64,000 bases of DNA from CALRWV02 sp943371965. Its GTDB lineage: Bacteria > Bacteroidota > JABWAT01. The notes beneath the pieces are model-generated. The model was not told where the DNA came from, searched no databases, and saw only the letters and a program-made list of their open reading frames with translations. The first letter of the stretch is position 1. Each line of letters opens with the position of its first letter. The position numbers were made by a program, and so were the translations under genes. The stretch is from NCBI GenBank assembly GCA_943371965.1, contig CALRWV020000004.1, positions 1 to 64,000 on the forward strand, given 5' to 3'. Positions 8,278 to 16,947 of this stretch are shown piece after piece.

Positions 8278-10782
8278 TTAAAGTTTTACAGGAACTGGTT
8301 TTACATTCCAGATATCATCTGCATATTCCTTAATTGTTCTGTCGCTCGAAAACTTGCCCATGTTTGCAACATTCATGATAGACATTTCAACCCACTTTTT
8401 CTGATCCTTATAAGTCTTGTTTACTTCATCCTGACACCTAACATAATCAGCATAATCAGCCATCAGCATGAAACGGTCACCATCATTCATTAAATGATGG
8501 GTAATCGGTGCAAACAGTTCAGGTTCTTTCGGTGAGAAGAATCCACTTGCAATCATATCGATTACTTTTTTGAGTTCAGGATTGTCGTAATAATATTTCT
8601 TCGGATCATAAGTCTTTTTCAGTGAATTAACTTCTTCAGTTGTGAGGCCAAAAATAAAAATATTGTCCTTTCCAACTTCTTCCATGATTTCAATGTTTGC
8701 ACCATCAAGTGTTCCGATTGTGAGAGCACCATTGAGTGCAAATTTCATGTTTCCTGTACCGGAAGCTTCCATTCCTGCTGTTGAAATCTGCTGTGACAAA
8801 TCACTGGAAGGAAGAAGTTTCTGAGCAAGTGAAACGGAATAATTCGGAAGGAAGTGAACTTTCAGCAAATCACCAATCTCTTTGTCATTGTTGATGACTT
8901 CAGAAATTGAACCAATAAGTTTGATGATTGATTTTGCCATGAAATAACCAGGGGCAGCTTTTCCGCCGATGAATACGGTTCTTGGTGTGTAATGACCTTC
9001 CGGATTTGCTTTGATTCTGTTGTAAAGAGTAATAACATACATTGCATTCAATAACTGACGTTTGTATTCGTGCATCCGTTTTACCTGAAAATCAAACATG
9101 GAATCCGGGTTTACATCAATATTATGAACCTTGTGAAGGTAATCTGCAAATAGGATTTTGTTGTTATGTTTTATTTTCTTCCACGATTTCTGGAAGGCAT
9201 CATCCTTTGCAAATTTTTCAAGTTTTTTTAATTGAAAAAGATCAGTAATCCAGCCATCACCGATTTTGTCGGTAATCAGATTTGAAAGATCAGGATTGCA
9301 TTTCAGAAGAAATCTTCTTTGTGTAATTCCGTTGGTTTTGTTGTTGAATTTTTTTGGCCACAGTTCAGTGAAATCTTTGAACACTTCATTGATCAGAATT
9401 TGGGTATGAAGGGCTGCAACCCCATTTACAGAATGACTTCCAACGATGGCAAGATTTGACATTCTCACCATTTTCTCCGGACCTTCTTCTATGATTGACA
9501 TTCTTTTCATTCTGAAAATATCATCTGGAAATTTTGCTCTGATCACTTCAAGAAAACGGCGGTTGATTTCGAAAATGATATGAATATGTCTTGGAAGAAC
9601 CAGCTCAATTAAACTGACCGGCCATTTTTCAAGAGCTTCAGGAAGTACAGTATGATTGGTGTACCCGAAAGAACCAACTGTAATTTCCCAGGCTTCTTCC
9701 CAACTTAACTGCTCTTCATCCATCAGAATTCTCATCAGTTCAGGAATTGCAATTGATGGGTGTGTGTCGTTTAACTGGAAGGCAACTTTTGAAGTGAATT
9801 GCTTGAACTTCAGATCGTCCGGATGTCCTTTTTTGAATCTTTTGATGGCATCCTGAATGGTAGCGGAAACGAAGAAATATTGTTGTTTCAGGCGAAGTTC
9901 TTTTCCGGTATAACGGGTATCATTCGGATACAGAACTTTTGAAATAACTTCTGACTGATTTTTGTTGGCAACTGCTTTTTCGTAATCACCTGCGTTGAAT
10001 TCTTCAAAAATAAATTCACGCGAAGATTTTGCAGCCCACAATCTTAAGTTATTTACTGTATTGTTTTGATAACCGGGAATTGGCGTATCGTATGCCATTG
10101 CAACAATTTCTTCTGTATCTGCCCAATTGTAACGGATATTTCCGGCGGCATCAGTATAAGTTTTTGAATGTCCGTAAAAGTGAATTGGGTAAATATCTTC
10201 CGGTCTTTCAAATTCCCAAGGATTTCCGTAACGGAGCCAGTTGTCGGGAGTTTCTACCTGATAACCATCAACAATCTTCTGATAAAAAATTCCATACTCA
10301 TATCGGATTCCGTATCCGTAAGCGGGGAGTTGTAACGTAGCCATTGAATCCAAAAAACAGGCTGCAAGTCTTCCTAGACCGCCATTTCCCAAACCGGCGT
10401 CAAATTCTACTTCTCTGATATCTTCGTAGGAAAGTCCAAGTTCTTCAAGTGCTTTTGTGGTTTGATCATTGATTCCAAGATTCATGACGGCGTTTCCGAG
10501 AGTTCTTCCCATTAAAAATTCGAGGGACAGATAATAAATCCGTTTCGGGTCTTTTTCGTCATAAGCTTTTTGTGTTGCAATAAACCGTTCAGCCAAACGG
10601 TCACGAACCATGTATGACAATGATTTATAGAAATCTAGTTTACTGGCGTGGAGTTCATCTTTCCCGATTGAATATTCCAAATGGGCTACAAATGCACGTT
10701 CAATGCTTTTTTCATCGTTTGGGAGCAGTTCGTTGGATGCGGTAGAAATTTTTTCAGTTTCTTTTGAACTTTTTGAAGGCAT
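8278..10782 (-). CDS. glgP: Glycogen (alpha-glucan) phosphorylase
   Basis: Phosphorolyses alpha-1,4-glucans to glucose-1-phosphate using pyridoxal phosphate. The PLP region is intact (EASGTGNMKFALNGAL, with the Schiff-base Lys in GNMK, then GTLDGANIE). Other signatures are EYGIFYQKIVDGYQVE, FQLNDTHPSIA and VKRMHEYKRQLLN. The start at 10782 (MPSKSSKE) is chosen because AAAGGA lies 6 bases upstream, giving 834 aa, normal for the family. A longer frame to 10980 exists, but its first 60-odd codons run through non-coding repeat DNA. No other glycogen genes are adjacent. Confidence 0.93.
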   Translation of the reverse strand: MPSKSSKETEKISTASNELLPNDEKSIERAFVAHLEYSIGKDELHASKLDFYKSLSYMVRDRLAERFIATQKAYDEKDPKRIYYLSLEFLMGRTLGNAVMNLGINDQTTKALEELGLSYEDIREVEFDAGLGNGGLGRLAACFLDSMATLQLPAYGYGIRYEYGIFYQKIVDGYQVETPDNWLRYGNPWEFERPEDIYPIHFYGHSKTYTDAAGNIRYNWADTEEIVAMAYDTPIPGYQNNTVNNLRLWAAKSSREFIFEEFNAGDYEKAVANKNQSEVISKVLYPNDTRYTGKELRLKQQYFFVSATIQDAIKRFKKGHPDDLKFKQFTSKVAFQLNDTHPSIAIPELMRILMDEEQLSWEEAWEITVGSFGYTNHTVLPEALEKWPVSLIELVLPRHIHIIFEINRRFLEVIRAKFPDDIFRMKRMSIIEEGPEKMVRMSNLAIVGSHSVNGVAALHTQILINEVFKDFTELWPKKFNNKTNGITQRRFLLKCNPDLSNLITDKIGDGWITDLFQLKKLEKFAKDDAFQKSWKKIKHNNKILFADYLHKVHNIDVNPDSMFDFQVKRMHEYKRQLLNAMYVITLYNRIKANPEGHYTPRTVFIGGKAAPGYFMAKSIIKLIGSISEVINNDKEIGDLLKVHFLPNYSVSLAQKLLPSSDLSQQISTAGMEASGTGNMKFALNGALTIGTLDGANIEIMEEVGKDNIFIFGLTTEEVNSLKKTYDPKKYYYDNPELKKVIDMIASGFFSPKEPELFAPITHHLMNDGDRFMLMADYADYVRCQDEVNKTYKDQKKWVEMSIMNVANMGKFSSDRTIKEYADDIWNVKPVPVKL

Positions 10783-11126
10783 GTTCATTCCTTTTAATAG
10801 TGAATGCGATTTTAATAAATCAATGTAATGAAATTGCCTGAATAGGACAATTACAAGGTTATTATGATTTTGGGGTCGCAAGATAAGAAATTTCAGCAAA
10901 AATGGAAACGCTTTCATTAATTTTAACTGGAGGCAGACTATAGACCACAGACAACTGACCACAGACCACAGAATATTCACTGCTTCACAAAACCGTGGTC
11001 TGTCGTCCGTCGTCCGTGGTCTAAAACATTTTCAACTTGCCACTCGCCATTAACTACTTACCATTCACCAAATTTGCATTCTCCAAATACAGTTCTTAAC
11101 CTTGATTATTAATTTTCAGGAAGTTC
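10783..11126. other. 344-bp divergent intergenic region
   Basis: Gap between divergently transcribed glgP and the glycosylase gene, so it should hold both promoters. It contains the GACCACA-type inverted repeat (10941-11023) and a CCATT/ACCATT-type tract (11041-11069). No additional gene was supported. Confidence 0.6.
10941..11023. repeat. GACCACA heptamer inverted repeat
   Basis: Left half is made of GACCACA-like units and right half of GTGGTCT/GTCCGTC-like units. The outer ends TAGACCAC (10941-10948) and GTGGTCTA (11016-11023) are perfectly complementary. It is one member of the short-period repeat families scattered through this window. Confidence 0.8.
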
Positions 11127-12020
11127 ATGAAAACCATCACTTTATCTCCGAAAGCTCCATTTAATTTTGATCTGTCAATTTCCCAGATTGAAGGCTGGAA
11201 TCTCTCATTTTACTATGTTTGGACAGGGGAAACCTATTTTCAGTCACTTGCAATGGATGATTTTTCAACTGCATTCTCACTTACCTGGAACAAATCAATC
11301 GATAAACCCAAACTTGCGCTTGATTTGCCCGAAGAACTTTCCAAAAAAAAGGTCGATAAAGTTATCGCAGTCATTGAACGGATGTTTACGTTAAATCTGG
11401 ATTTGAACCATGTTTTGGAAACGGTGGAAGATGAAAGATTGGTCAAAATCATCAAAAAGAAATGGGGATTTCACCCTGTCGTTTTTCCGAGTCCGTGGGA
11501 ATGTATCTGTTTCAATATTATTTCGAGCCAGATAAGTGAAAAACTTTCTTCACGGATAACAGAAAAACTGATGACTCAATATTCTGAACCCATTTCATGG
11601 CAGAATATGGATTTTCTGGTTTTTCCGCGCCCCGATCAGCTTCAAGGTGCAGAATATCAGGCACTTCGTGATATTCAGCTCAGTATGAGGAAAGCGGAAT
11701 ATCTGATTGATATGGCGCGTGATATTTCTTCAAAAAAACTCGATCTTGATGGTTTGATGAGCGCTTCAAACGAAGATATTATGGAAACTTTGCTGTCAAT
11801 CCGTGGAGTCGGAAAATTCACCGCAACCTTTGCAATGGTTTTCGGTTACGGAAGGATGAACTCAAGAACAACAATAGAAGGAAGTTTCAGACGGGTTTTG
11901 GCTCAGGTTTACCAGATTGAAAATTTAACCGACGATCTTTATGAAGAAATTCTGGAAAGCTGGAACGAATACCGTGAAGTTGGACTTTTTTACGTCTGGA
12001 GAACGCACAACGGAAACTGA
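11127..12020 (+). CDS. AlkA-like DNA-3-methyladenine glycosylase (HhH-GPD)
   Basis: 297-aa HhH-GPD protein with an AlkA/OGG-like N-terminal beta domain (about 1-100) and a helical glycosylase domain. The helix-hairpin-helix is clear: SIRGVGKFTATFAMVFGYG (about 224-242). In typical AlkA proteins the residues about 17-18 positions later form an Asp-Asp pair whose second Asp is catalytic. Here the aligned segment reads TTIEGSFRR, placing Glu251 at that position. A base-excision role is likely from the family, but the active-site change makes specificity or activity uncertain. Divergent from glgP. The following gap carries a CGCAAAGAC inverted repeat. Confidence 0.78.
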   Translation: MKTITLSPKAPFNFDLSISQIEGWNLSFYYVWTGETYFQSLAMDDFSTAFSLTWNKSIDKPKLALDLPEELSKKKVDKVIAVIERMFTLNLDLNHVLETVEDERLVKIIKKKWGFHPVVFPSPWECICFNIISSQISEKLSSRITEKLMTQYSEPISWQNMDFLVFPRPDQLQGAEYQALRDIQLSMRKAEYLIDMARDISSKKLDLDGLMSASNEDIMETLLSIRGVGKFTATFAMVFGYGRMNSRTTIEGSFRRVLAQVYQIENLTDDLYEEILESWNEYREVGLFYVWRTHNGN

Positions 12021-12029
12021 AATCGGAAC

Positions 12030-12130
12030 TTTCTCGCAAAGACGCCAAGTAAGACAAACTCTATTTTTTAAAATGAAACCCGTTGATTTTTTTGTTTTAA
12101 TCTTAAGCGACTTCGCGGCTTTGCGAGAAA
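12030..12130. repeat. CTCGCAAAGACGCC inverted-repeat element
   Basis: About 100-bp element with terminal inverted repeats TTTCTCGCAAAG (12030-12041) and CTTTGCGAGAAA (12119-12130), perfectly complementary over 12 bp, around an AT-rich centre. It fills most of the gap between the glycosylase and hydrolase genes. No protein is encoded. It resembles a miniature inverted-repeat element. Confidence 0.8.
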
Positions 12131-12157
12131 CATTATTTTTGACATGAGAGTTTTACC

Positions 12158-13045
12158 TTGATTTTTTTACAATATTTTTTTGCTGCAATTATTCTTTTAT
12201 CAGTTTTATTTGAAATCTATGTCTGGATAAAATTCCTGCAAAGTTTTAAAATAGAACGTGATCCCAATCAGCTTTTACCTGAAGTGTATAAAGTTCCATA
12301 CGAAACTTTATACATTCCAACAGAAAACAACAAAACGCTGGCTGCGTGGTTGCTGAAACAACCTGAAATCAAACCGGAAAATCCGATTGTTATAGTTGCA
12401 CATGGCTGGACAAGAAATGCAGCTTTTCTCTGGCCGATCAGTTGGGGATTGTATCAAAATGGATATACCGTTTTGGCAATGAACGCAAGAAATCATGGTG
12501 ATTCTGAATTAGATCCGCCAATGACAGTTCAAAAATACTCTCAGGATCTTGATCATGTTTCTGCTGTAATTAAAAAAATATATCCATCAAATCCACTTTA
12601 TCTTGTTGGACATTCTTTGGGTGGTGCTGCTGTTCTGATTCATGCTGCAAATAATCCGGATGTGAAAAAAGTAGCGGCATTGTGCTCATTTTCTGATTCA
12701 CGTGAAATTTTTCTTATGGATTTGGTAAAGGCAAAAGTTCCGTATTTCCCCTTTGGCTGGTTTACTTTGAAATTGATAGAATTCAGAATAAAAGTGAAAT
12801 ATGAGATTCTTGCACCCAAAAATTATATCGGGAAAATCAAAGGAAAAATTCTGTTGATCCATTCAGAAAAAGATGTTCGGATTCCAAGAAAAATGCAGGA
12901 AGATTTATTTGAAGCGGCATCAACTGACAATAAGCCAAGAATGGTTATGATTCCTGATGCAACCCACACCAGTTTATTGACGGATGAATTAACATTGAGA
13001 AGTGTGTTAAGGTTTTTGTCCACGAAGGACAAAGAGGATCACTAA
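12158..13045 (+). CDS. Membrane-anchored alpha/beta hydrolase
   Basis: 295 aa. An N-terminal hydrophobic helix (residues 2-25) precedes an alpha/beta-hydrolase domain with VAHGWTRNA (oxyanion region), the nucleophile elbow LVGHSLGGAAV (Ser in GHSLG) and a late His in DATHTSLL. The acid is probably Asp in HSEKDVRIP. The start is a TTG at 12158, because no ATG precedes the transmembrane helix in this frame; GAGAG lies upstream. The last residues (STKDKEDH) read into a GTCCACGAAGGACA-type repeat, so the C-terminus may be repeat-derived. Substrate unknown; esterase/lipase-type activity inferred. Confidence 0.8.
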   Translation: MIFLQYFFAAIILLSVLFEIYVWIKFLQSFKIERDPNQLLPEVYKVPYETLYIPTENNKTLAAWLLKQPEIKPENPIVIVAHGWTRNAAFLWPISWGLYQNGYTVLAMNARNHGDSELDPPMTVQKYSQDLDHVSAVIKKIYPSNPLYLVGHSLGGAAVLIHAANNPDVKKVAALCSFSDSREIFLMDLVKAKVPYFPFGWFTLKLIEFRIKVKYEILAPKNYIGKIKGKILLIHSEKDVRIPRKMQEDLFEAASTDNKPRMVMIPDATHTSLLTDELTLRSVLRFLSTKDKEDH

Positions 13046-13146
13046 GAAATACAGATATATTTATTTCTGCCAAATCTTTATCAGATTACAGCAAAAACTC
13101 TCACTTAAACTCATAAAATTCAGTATTCATCAGCATCAAAAAAAAT

Positions 13147-14310
13147 ATGCAAAAACTAAAACTCAAAAAAAACCATGATTTTCGCCTGAAAAAAGGGCAT
13201 TTGTGGGTTTACAGCAATGAAATCGAAACCATGCCCCAGCTTGAATCAGGTGAATTGGTTGAAGTGTTGAATTATAAAAATGACAGTTTTGGACTTGGGT
13301 TTTTCAATTCCAGCAGCCTGATTTCAGTGAGATTGCTGCAAACAGATGAAGTAAGTTCAACCTTTTTTGAAGAACGGATTCGTCAGGCAAAACTGTACCG
13401 TGAAAAAATTCTTCCGGGTGAAAATACCTTCCGTCTGGTTTTTGGAGAATCAGATATGCTTCCGGGCTTAGTCATTGATAAATATGAAAACTGGTTTTCG
13501 ATTCAGGTGCTTTCCGCCGGAATGGAGATCAGGTTTCAGGAAATTATTTCAGCACTCTTGAAGGAATTTCCGGAAACAAAGGGAATTGTTGAAAAAAACA
13601 CATCAAAACTCCGCGAATTGGAAGGTTTGGAACTGCGTGAAGGAATTGTTTGGGGTGATGTTCCGGAAGAAATAAAAATGAACGAAAACGGAATTGATTA
13701 TTTTGTTTCTTTGATTGATGGCCAAAAAACAGGGTATTTTCTTGATCAGCGACCCAACAGAATGAAGGTTCAGCAACTTGCTAAAAACTGTTCGGTTCTG
13801 GATTGTTTTACCAATCAAGGCGGATTTGCATTAAATGCTGCTAAAGGTGGTGCAAAAAATGTAGTAGGAATCGATATTTCTGATAAAGCTATTGAAAGTT
13901 GCCGAAAAAATGCTAATTTCAACCAATTCGAAAATGTTCTTTTTCAAACTGCCGATGTATTTGAGTTTCTGAAAACCGAAGTAGAAAACAAAAAATTTTG
14001 GGATATGATCATTCTTGATCCGCCATCCTTTACAAAAAGCAAAAAGAATGTCCCTTCTGCCAAAAAAGGATACGCCGAAATAAATCGGTTGGCGCTTCAA
14101 CTCATTCCCCAAAACGGTTTTCTGGTTACAGCCAGTTGTTCACATCATATATTTGAGGAAATCTTTCTTGAAATTGTGATGGAAGAAGCTGAATTGTTGG
14201 GCAGACAGCTCAAACTTGTTTTCAGAGGAAATCAATCTCCTGATCATCCCGTTCTGATGAGCATGAAAGAAACGCAGTATTTGAAATTCTTCATTTTTGA
14301 AGTGATTTGA
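13147..14310 (+). CDS. RlmI-like 23S rRNA (cytosine-C5) methyltransferase
   Basis: 387 aa with a PUA-like N-terminal domain (about 1-75, LKKGHLWVYSNEIE) and a class I SAM methyltransferase domain. Motifs: DGQKTGYFLDQRPNR (about 196), SAM loop DCFTNQGGFALNAA (about 218-231), acidic GIDIS, DPPSF (about 289) and the catalytic Cys region TASCSHH (about 327-333). This layout matches RlmI, which modifies C1962 of 23S rRNA in E. coli; the exact target here is inferred. It is followed 9 bp later by a barrel-protein gene. Confidence 0.85.
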   Translation: MQKLKLKKNHDFRLKKGHLWVYSNEIETMPQLESGELVEVLNYKNDSFGLGFFNSSSLISVRLLQTDEVSSTFFEERIRQAKLYREKILPGENTFRLVFGESDMLPGLVIDKYENWFSIQVLSAGMEIRFQEIISALLKEFPETKGIVEKNTSKLRELEGLELREGIVWGDVPEEIKMNENGIDYFVSLIDGQKTGYFLDQRPNRMKVQQLAKNCSVLDCFTNQGGFALNAAKGGAKNVVGIDISDKAIESCRKNANFNQFENVLFQTADVFEFLKTEVENKKFWDMIILDPPSFTKSKKNVPSAKKGYAEINRLALQLIPQNGFLVTASCSHHIFEEIFLEIVMEEAELLGRQLKLVFRGNQSPDHPVLMSMKETQYLKFFIFEVI

Positions 14311-14319
14311 GAGGTTAAT

Positions 14320-15054
14320 ATGAAAAAAAAATCCCTGCTTTCAATTTTGTTTGTCTTAACAATTTCATTTGTTCTTTCAGGACAGGAAAGAATCATTTTT
14401 TCTCCCGAAAAAGAACCTCCAAGACTTAATAAAAAAGATACCACTTCAATATCATCCCGTTTTGTGCAGATGAAAGATCTCAAAAATGGTTGGGGCGGAA
14501 GGATTTTTATCAACACGTTCGGCTTTGGAGTTGGTGTTTTTTACCGGTATCAGTTTGATGATGAATTGGCGTATCAGGCTGAACTTGAAATTTCCTCCGG
14601 AAAAGCAGAAAATGAATTTGAACAGTACAGCTATTATGGAACATTTACACCCAATAAGCTGAATTCAATAATTTTATTTCCTATCAATAATGCAGTTACC
14701 TATCGTCTTTTTAAGGATGATATTGTAGATAATTTCAGACCATTCCTGACTGGATCGGTTGGCCCATTAATAGCCTATGAATATCCATACGACGCTGTTG
14801 ACAGTTTTTCAGGATTTGGACACGGATTATGGAAACTGGGTTTTACCGGGTCAATCGGTTTTGGTGCTGATTTTGGTGGAAATTTAACTTCAATTCAGGG
14901 TGTGTCGCTTAAATATATTCTTCATTATTTGCCACAGGGAACACCGTTGATGGGGCATAAACTTCGTGACGGAACAATTCTGGACTTCAGAAATACTTAT
15001 ATTTTCCAGGGTGTTCAAATCAGTTTGAATTTGGGTCGGATGTTTGTGAAGTAA
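14320..15054 (+). CDS. Predicted outer-membrane beta-barrel protein
   Basis: 244 aa with a signal peptide (about residues 1-21, cleavage near VLSGQ). The mature part has alternating strands rich in Gly/Phe/Tyr (GGRIFINTFGFGVGVFYRY, GFTGSIGFGADFGG), as in small outer-membrane barrels. GTNATION of a specific family was not possible. AGGTTAAT precedes the ATG; the gene starts 9 bp after the methyltransferase stop and may be co-transcribed. A hairpin at 15057-15093 follows directly. Confidence 0.7.
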   Translation: MKKKSLLSILFVLTISFVLSGQERIIFSPEKEPPRLNKKDTTSISSRFVQMKDLKNGWGGRIFINTFGFGVGVFYRYQFDDELAYQAELEISSGKAENEFEQYSYYGTFTPNKLNSIILFPINNAVTYRLFKDDIVDNFRPFLTGSVGPLIAYEYPYDAVDSFSGFGHGLWKLGFTGSIGFGADFGGNLTSIQGVSLKYILHYLPQGTPLMGHKLRDGTILDFRNTYIFQGVQISLNLGRMFVK

Positions 15055-15056
15055 AA

Positions 15057-15093
15057 TTCTGGAGCTAATGTTTATTTTCAATCAGCTCCAGAA
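15057..15093. terminator. Bidirectional hairpin terminator
   Basis: Stem TTCTGGAGCT (15057-15066) pairs with AGCTCCAGAA (15084-15093), with an AT-rich 17-base loop. It lies between the 3' ends of convergent genes (15054 + and 15106 -), so it could terminate both. Confidence 0.7.
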
Positions 15094-15105
15094 GTAAATA
15101 GATAA

Positions 15106-16302
15106 TCATTTCTTTTTGATTACCAAATATTCCACTTGTCTTTCTTCCTCAACCAACTTCAACCCAATCTTTCCGATTTCTTTGTTGATTGATTCTGTAT
15201 CTCGGTCAATCAAAAATAAGTTGTAATCAAAAAACCTTTTATCTTCTGTTTCATTTATTGCTGGCATATCTGAATTCCATTCAAGCCAATCAGAAAGATC
15301 ATCCAAAGTTGAGTGTTCTTGAATTATTTTTGTTGAACCCATCATTCCTGAAGAATTATTTCCTTTAGCCAGTGATTTATCAAGAATATTGTTATCAACG
15401 ATTTTTAAGATTCGACATTTTTTAGTTAAAAAAATCTTTTCTGCTTTTAAATTCAAAAATGATTCAATTCCTCTTTTAATTTCTAAGTGCAATAAATCTT
15501 TATTTGGTTCTGGAATGATAAGATCACAGAAATATTTTTGAGTTATTTCCGTACTGTCTAAAATTCTCGAATTTGGAAAATTATAAGCGTAAGATGAAAT
15601 AGGGCGAAGGTAAACTCCATCCATTTTAACTCTTCTATCTTTAAATTCTCCTTCAGAAAATCCTTTTATATGTCCCCTTGGACTTAATGATGGTCGCATT
15701 ACAAATTTGTAATATTGATCATCTTCAGTTGGCTTTGATTCATTTTCATCATCATTTTTCTTATTGCCAATAACATAATATTTGTATGCATCATGAAGTG
15801 GCAAATCAATTTTTTTCCCTTTGAGAATTTTCTGAATTATTTCTTCAGTCAAATTGGTAGGATATGTGATACCGATAATTTTCAGATCTTTGTTCAGAAT
15901 AACTGTATAAGGAATTGTTGTGATATTAAAAATATCTGAGAATTTACTTTTTTGATCCAAACCTATTATTGTGTTTAGTGGTCTTTTTGCCAAAAATTTG
16001 GAAACATCATCAGAAGATTCTTTTGTAAGAGCAACAAAGGAGACTTTCCCGCCTTTAAACTTTTCAACCAATTCATTCAGGTGTGGAAATTGATCAACGC
16101 AAGGTGAACACCAAGTTGCCCAAAATTCTAAAACGATAACATCACTTTTAAGAGATTTCAAATCCTGCTCCTTTAAGGTGCCGTCTTTTTGGAGTGATTG
16201 AAATTTAAAGTTTGGTGATTTCTGTCCAATTTTGAGACCATCAGCAAAAATGTTTGTAAAAAGAATAATAAATAAATAAAATATGAAAGTACTTTTTTTC
16301 AC
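15106..16302 (-). CDS. TlpA-like thioredoxin fused to a DUF3738-like domain
   Basis: 398 aa. A signal peptide (1-20, NIFADG) is followed by a redoxin domain with WATWCSPCVDQFPHL, an intact CxxC. The C-terminal half (about 215-398) resembles DUF3738 (TIGR03435-type): a YLRPISSYAYNFPNSRI segment, a LEIKRGIESFLNLKAEKI stretch, and a final block (LSDWLEW...IGLKLVEEERQVEYLVI). Expected to act in the periplasm as a thiol-disulfide protein, with unknown partners. Base composition is visibly more AT-rich than neighbouring genes, suggesting a different history. The DUF3738 assignment is from pattern memory, not a search. Confidence 0.75.
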   Translation of the reverse strand: MKKSTFIFYLFIILFTNIFADGLKIGQKSPNFKFQSLQKDGTLKEQDLKSLKSDVIVLEFWATWCSPCVDQFPHLNELVEKFKGGKVSFVALTKESSDDVSKFLAKRPLNTIIGLDQKSKFSDIFNITTIPYTVILNKDLKIIGITYPTNLTEEIIQKILKGKKIDLPLHDAYKYYVIGNKKNDDENESKPTEDDQYYKFVMRPSLSPRGHIKGFSEGEFKDRRVKMDGVYLRPISSYAYNFPNSRILDSTEITQKYFCDLIIPEPNKDLLHLEIKRGIESFLNLKAEKIFLTKKCRILKIVDNNILDKSLAKGNNSSGMMGSTKIIQEHSTLDDLSDWLEWNSDMPAINETEDKRFFDYNLFLIDRDTESINKEIGKIGLKLVEEERQVEYLVIKKK

Positions 16303-16378
16303 TGATTATGTCCTTTAAAAAATGAACGGTTAGTTTTTGGGATCGAAGACTACAAATATAATTAAAAACAATACAACT

Positions 16379-16909
16379 TTAAGTTTTTCTTTTCTGCTCA
16401 CACTTTTCTCTATCAAGCGTCTTGATAATTTTTGCTGGATTTCCAACAATAACACAGTAACCATCTGTAAAACTTTTGGTTACCACTGAACCGGCACCAA
16501 CAATGGTGAAATCGCCCAACTCCACTTCAGGCAAAATCAAAGCTCCCATTCCAATCCAACAGTGAGCTCCAATTCGGATAGGTTTTGCGTCAACATGCAA
16601 AGTATTGTCATAGAAATCATGATTGGCGGAAATCAGACCTACATTGGGTCCCATATTGGTGTAGTCACCGATATGGATTCCATTTTTCGCATTAATATAA
16701 GTTCCTGCAGAATCACCCGGATACACACCTTTTCCGCGGATAATTTTTTCGGAATTACCAACTGAACTTGTAAAATGTACAGGCCATGAAACTTTTGTGT
16801 TGAGTCTCAGAATCCGTTTGAAAAACCAATCCTGAACTGAAAATGTAAATCCGACATCTTCAGGAAATCCAAACAATTTTTTCAGGAATTTATGGCGGTG
16901 CTGTTTCAT
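16379..16909 (-). CDS. Hexapeptide-repeat O-acyltransferase (maltose/galactoside acetyltransferase type)
   Basis: 176 aa left-handed beta-helix protein. Repeats include IHIGDYTNMGPNVGLISANH (His in the SANHD acyl-transfer motif), PIRIGAHCWIGMGALILPEV and LGDFTIVGAGSVVTKS, ending in the typical GNPAKIIK. It belongs to the family that acetylates sugars using acetyl-CoA. A role in surface polysaccharide modification is plausible but not shown by the neighbours. It starts at an ATG at 16909, 38 bp downstream of the oxidoreductase gene on the same strand. Confidence 0.85.
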   Translation of the reverse strand: MKQHRHKFLKKLFGFPEDVGFTFSVQDWFFKRILRLNTKVSWPVHFTSSVGNSEKIIRGKGVYPGDSAGTYINAKNGIHIGDYTNMGPNVGLISANHDFYDNTLHVDAKPIRIGAHCWIGMGALILPEVELGDFTIVGAGSVVTKSFTDGYCVIVGNPAKIIKTLDREKCEQKRKT

Positions 16910-16947
16910 GACCGTGAAGATAAGTTGGGAACAGCAAAGAGAAAAAC

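Noticed and set aside
10783..10980. 66-codon N-terminal extension of glycogen phosphorylase
   Set aside because: It is encoded by GACCACA repeat DNA and promoter region; a good AAAGGA site favours the start at 10782.
11941..12147. 68-codon open frame across the CGCAAAGAC element
   Set aside because: Overlaps the glycosylase gene in another frame and then non-coding repeat; no start context.
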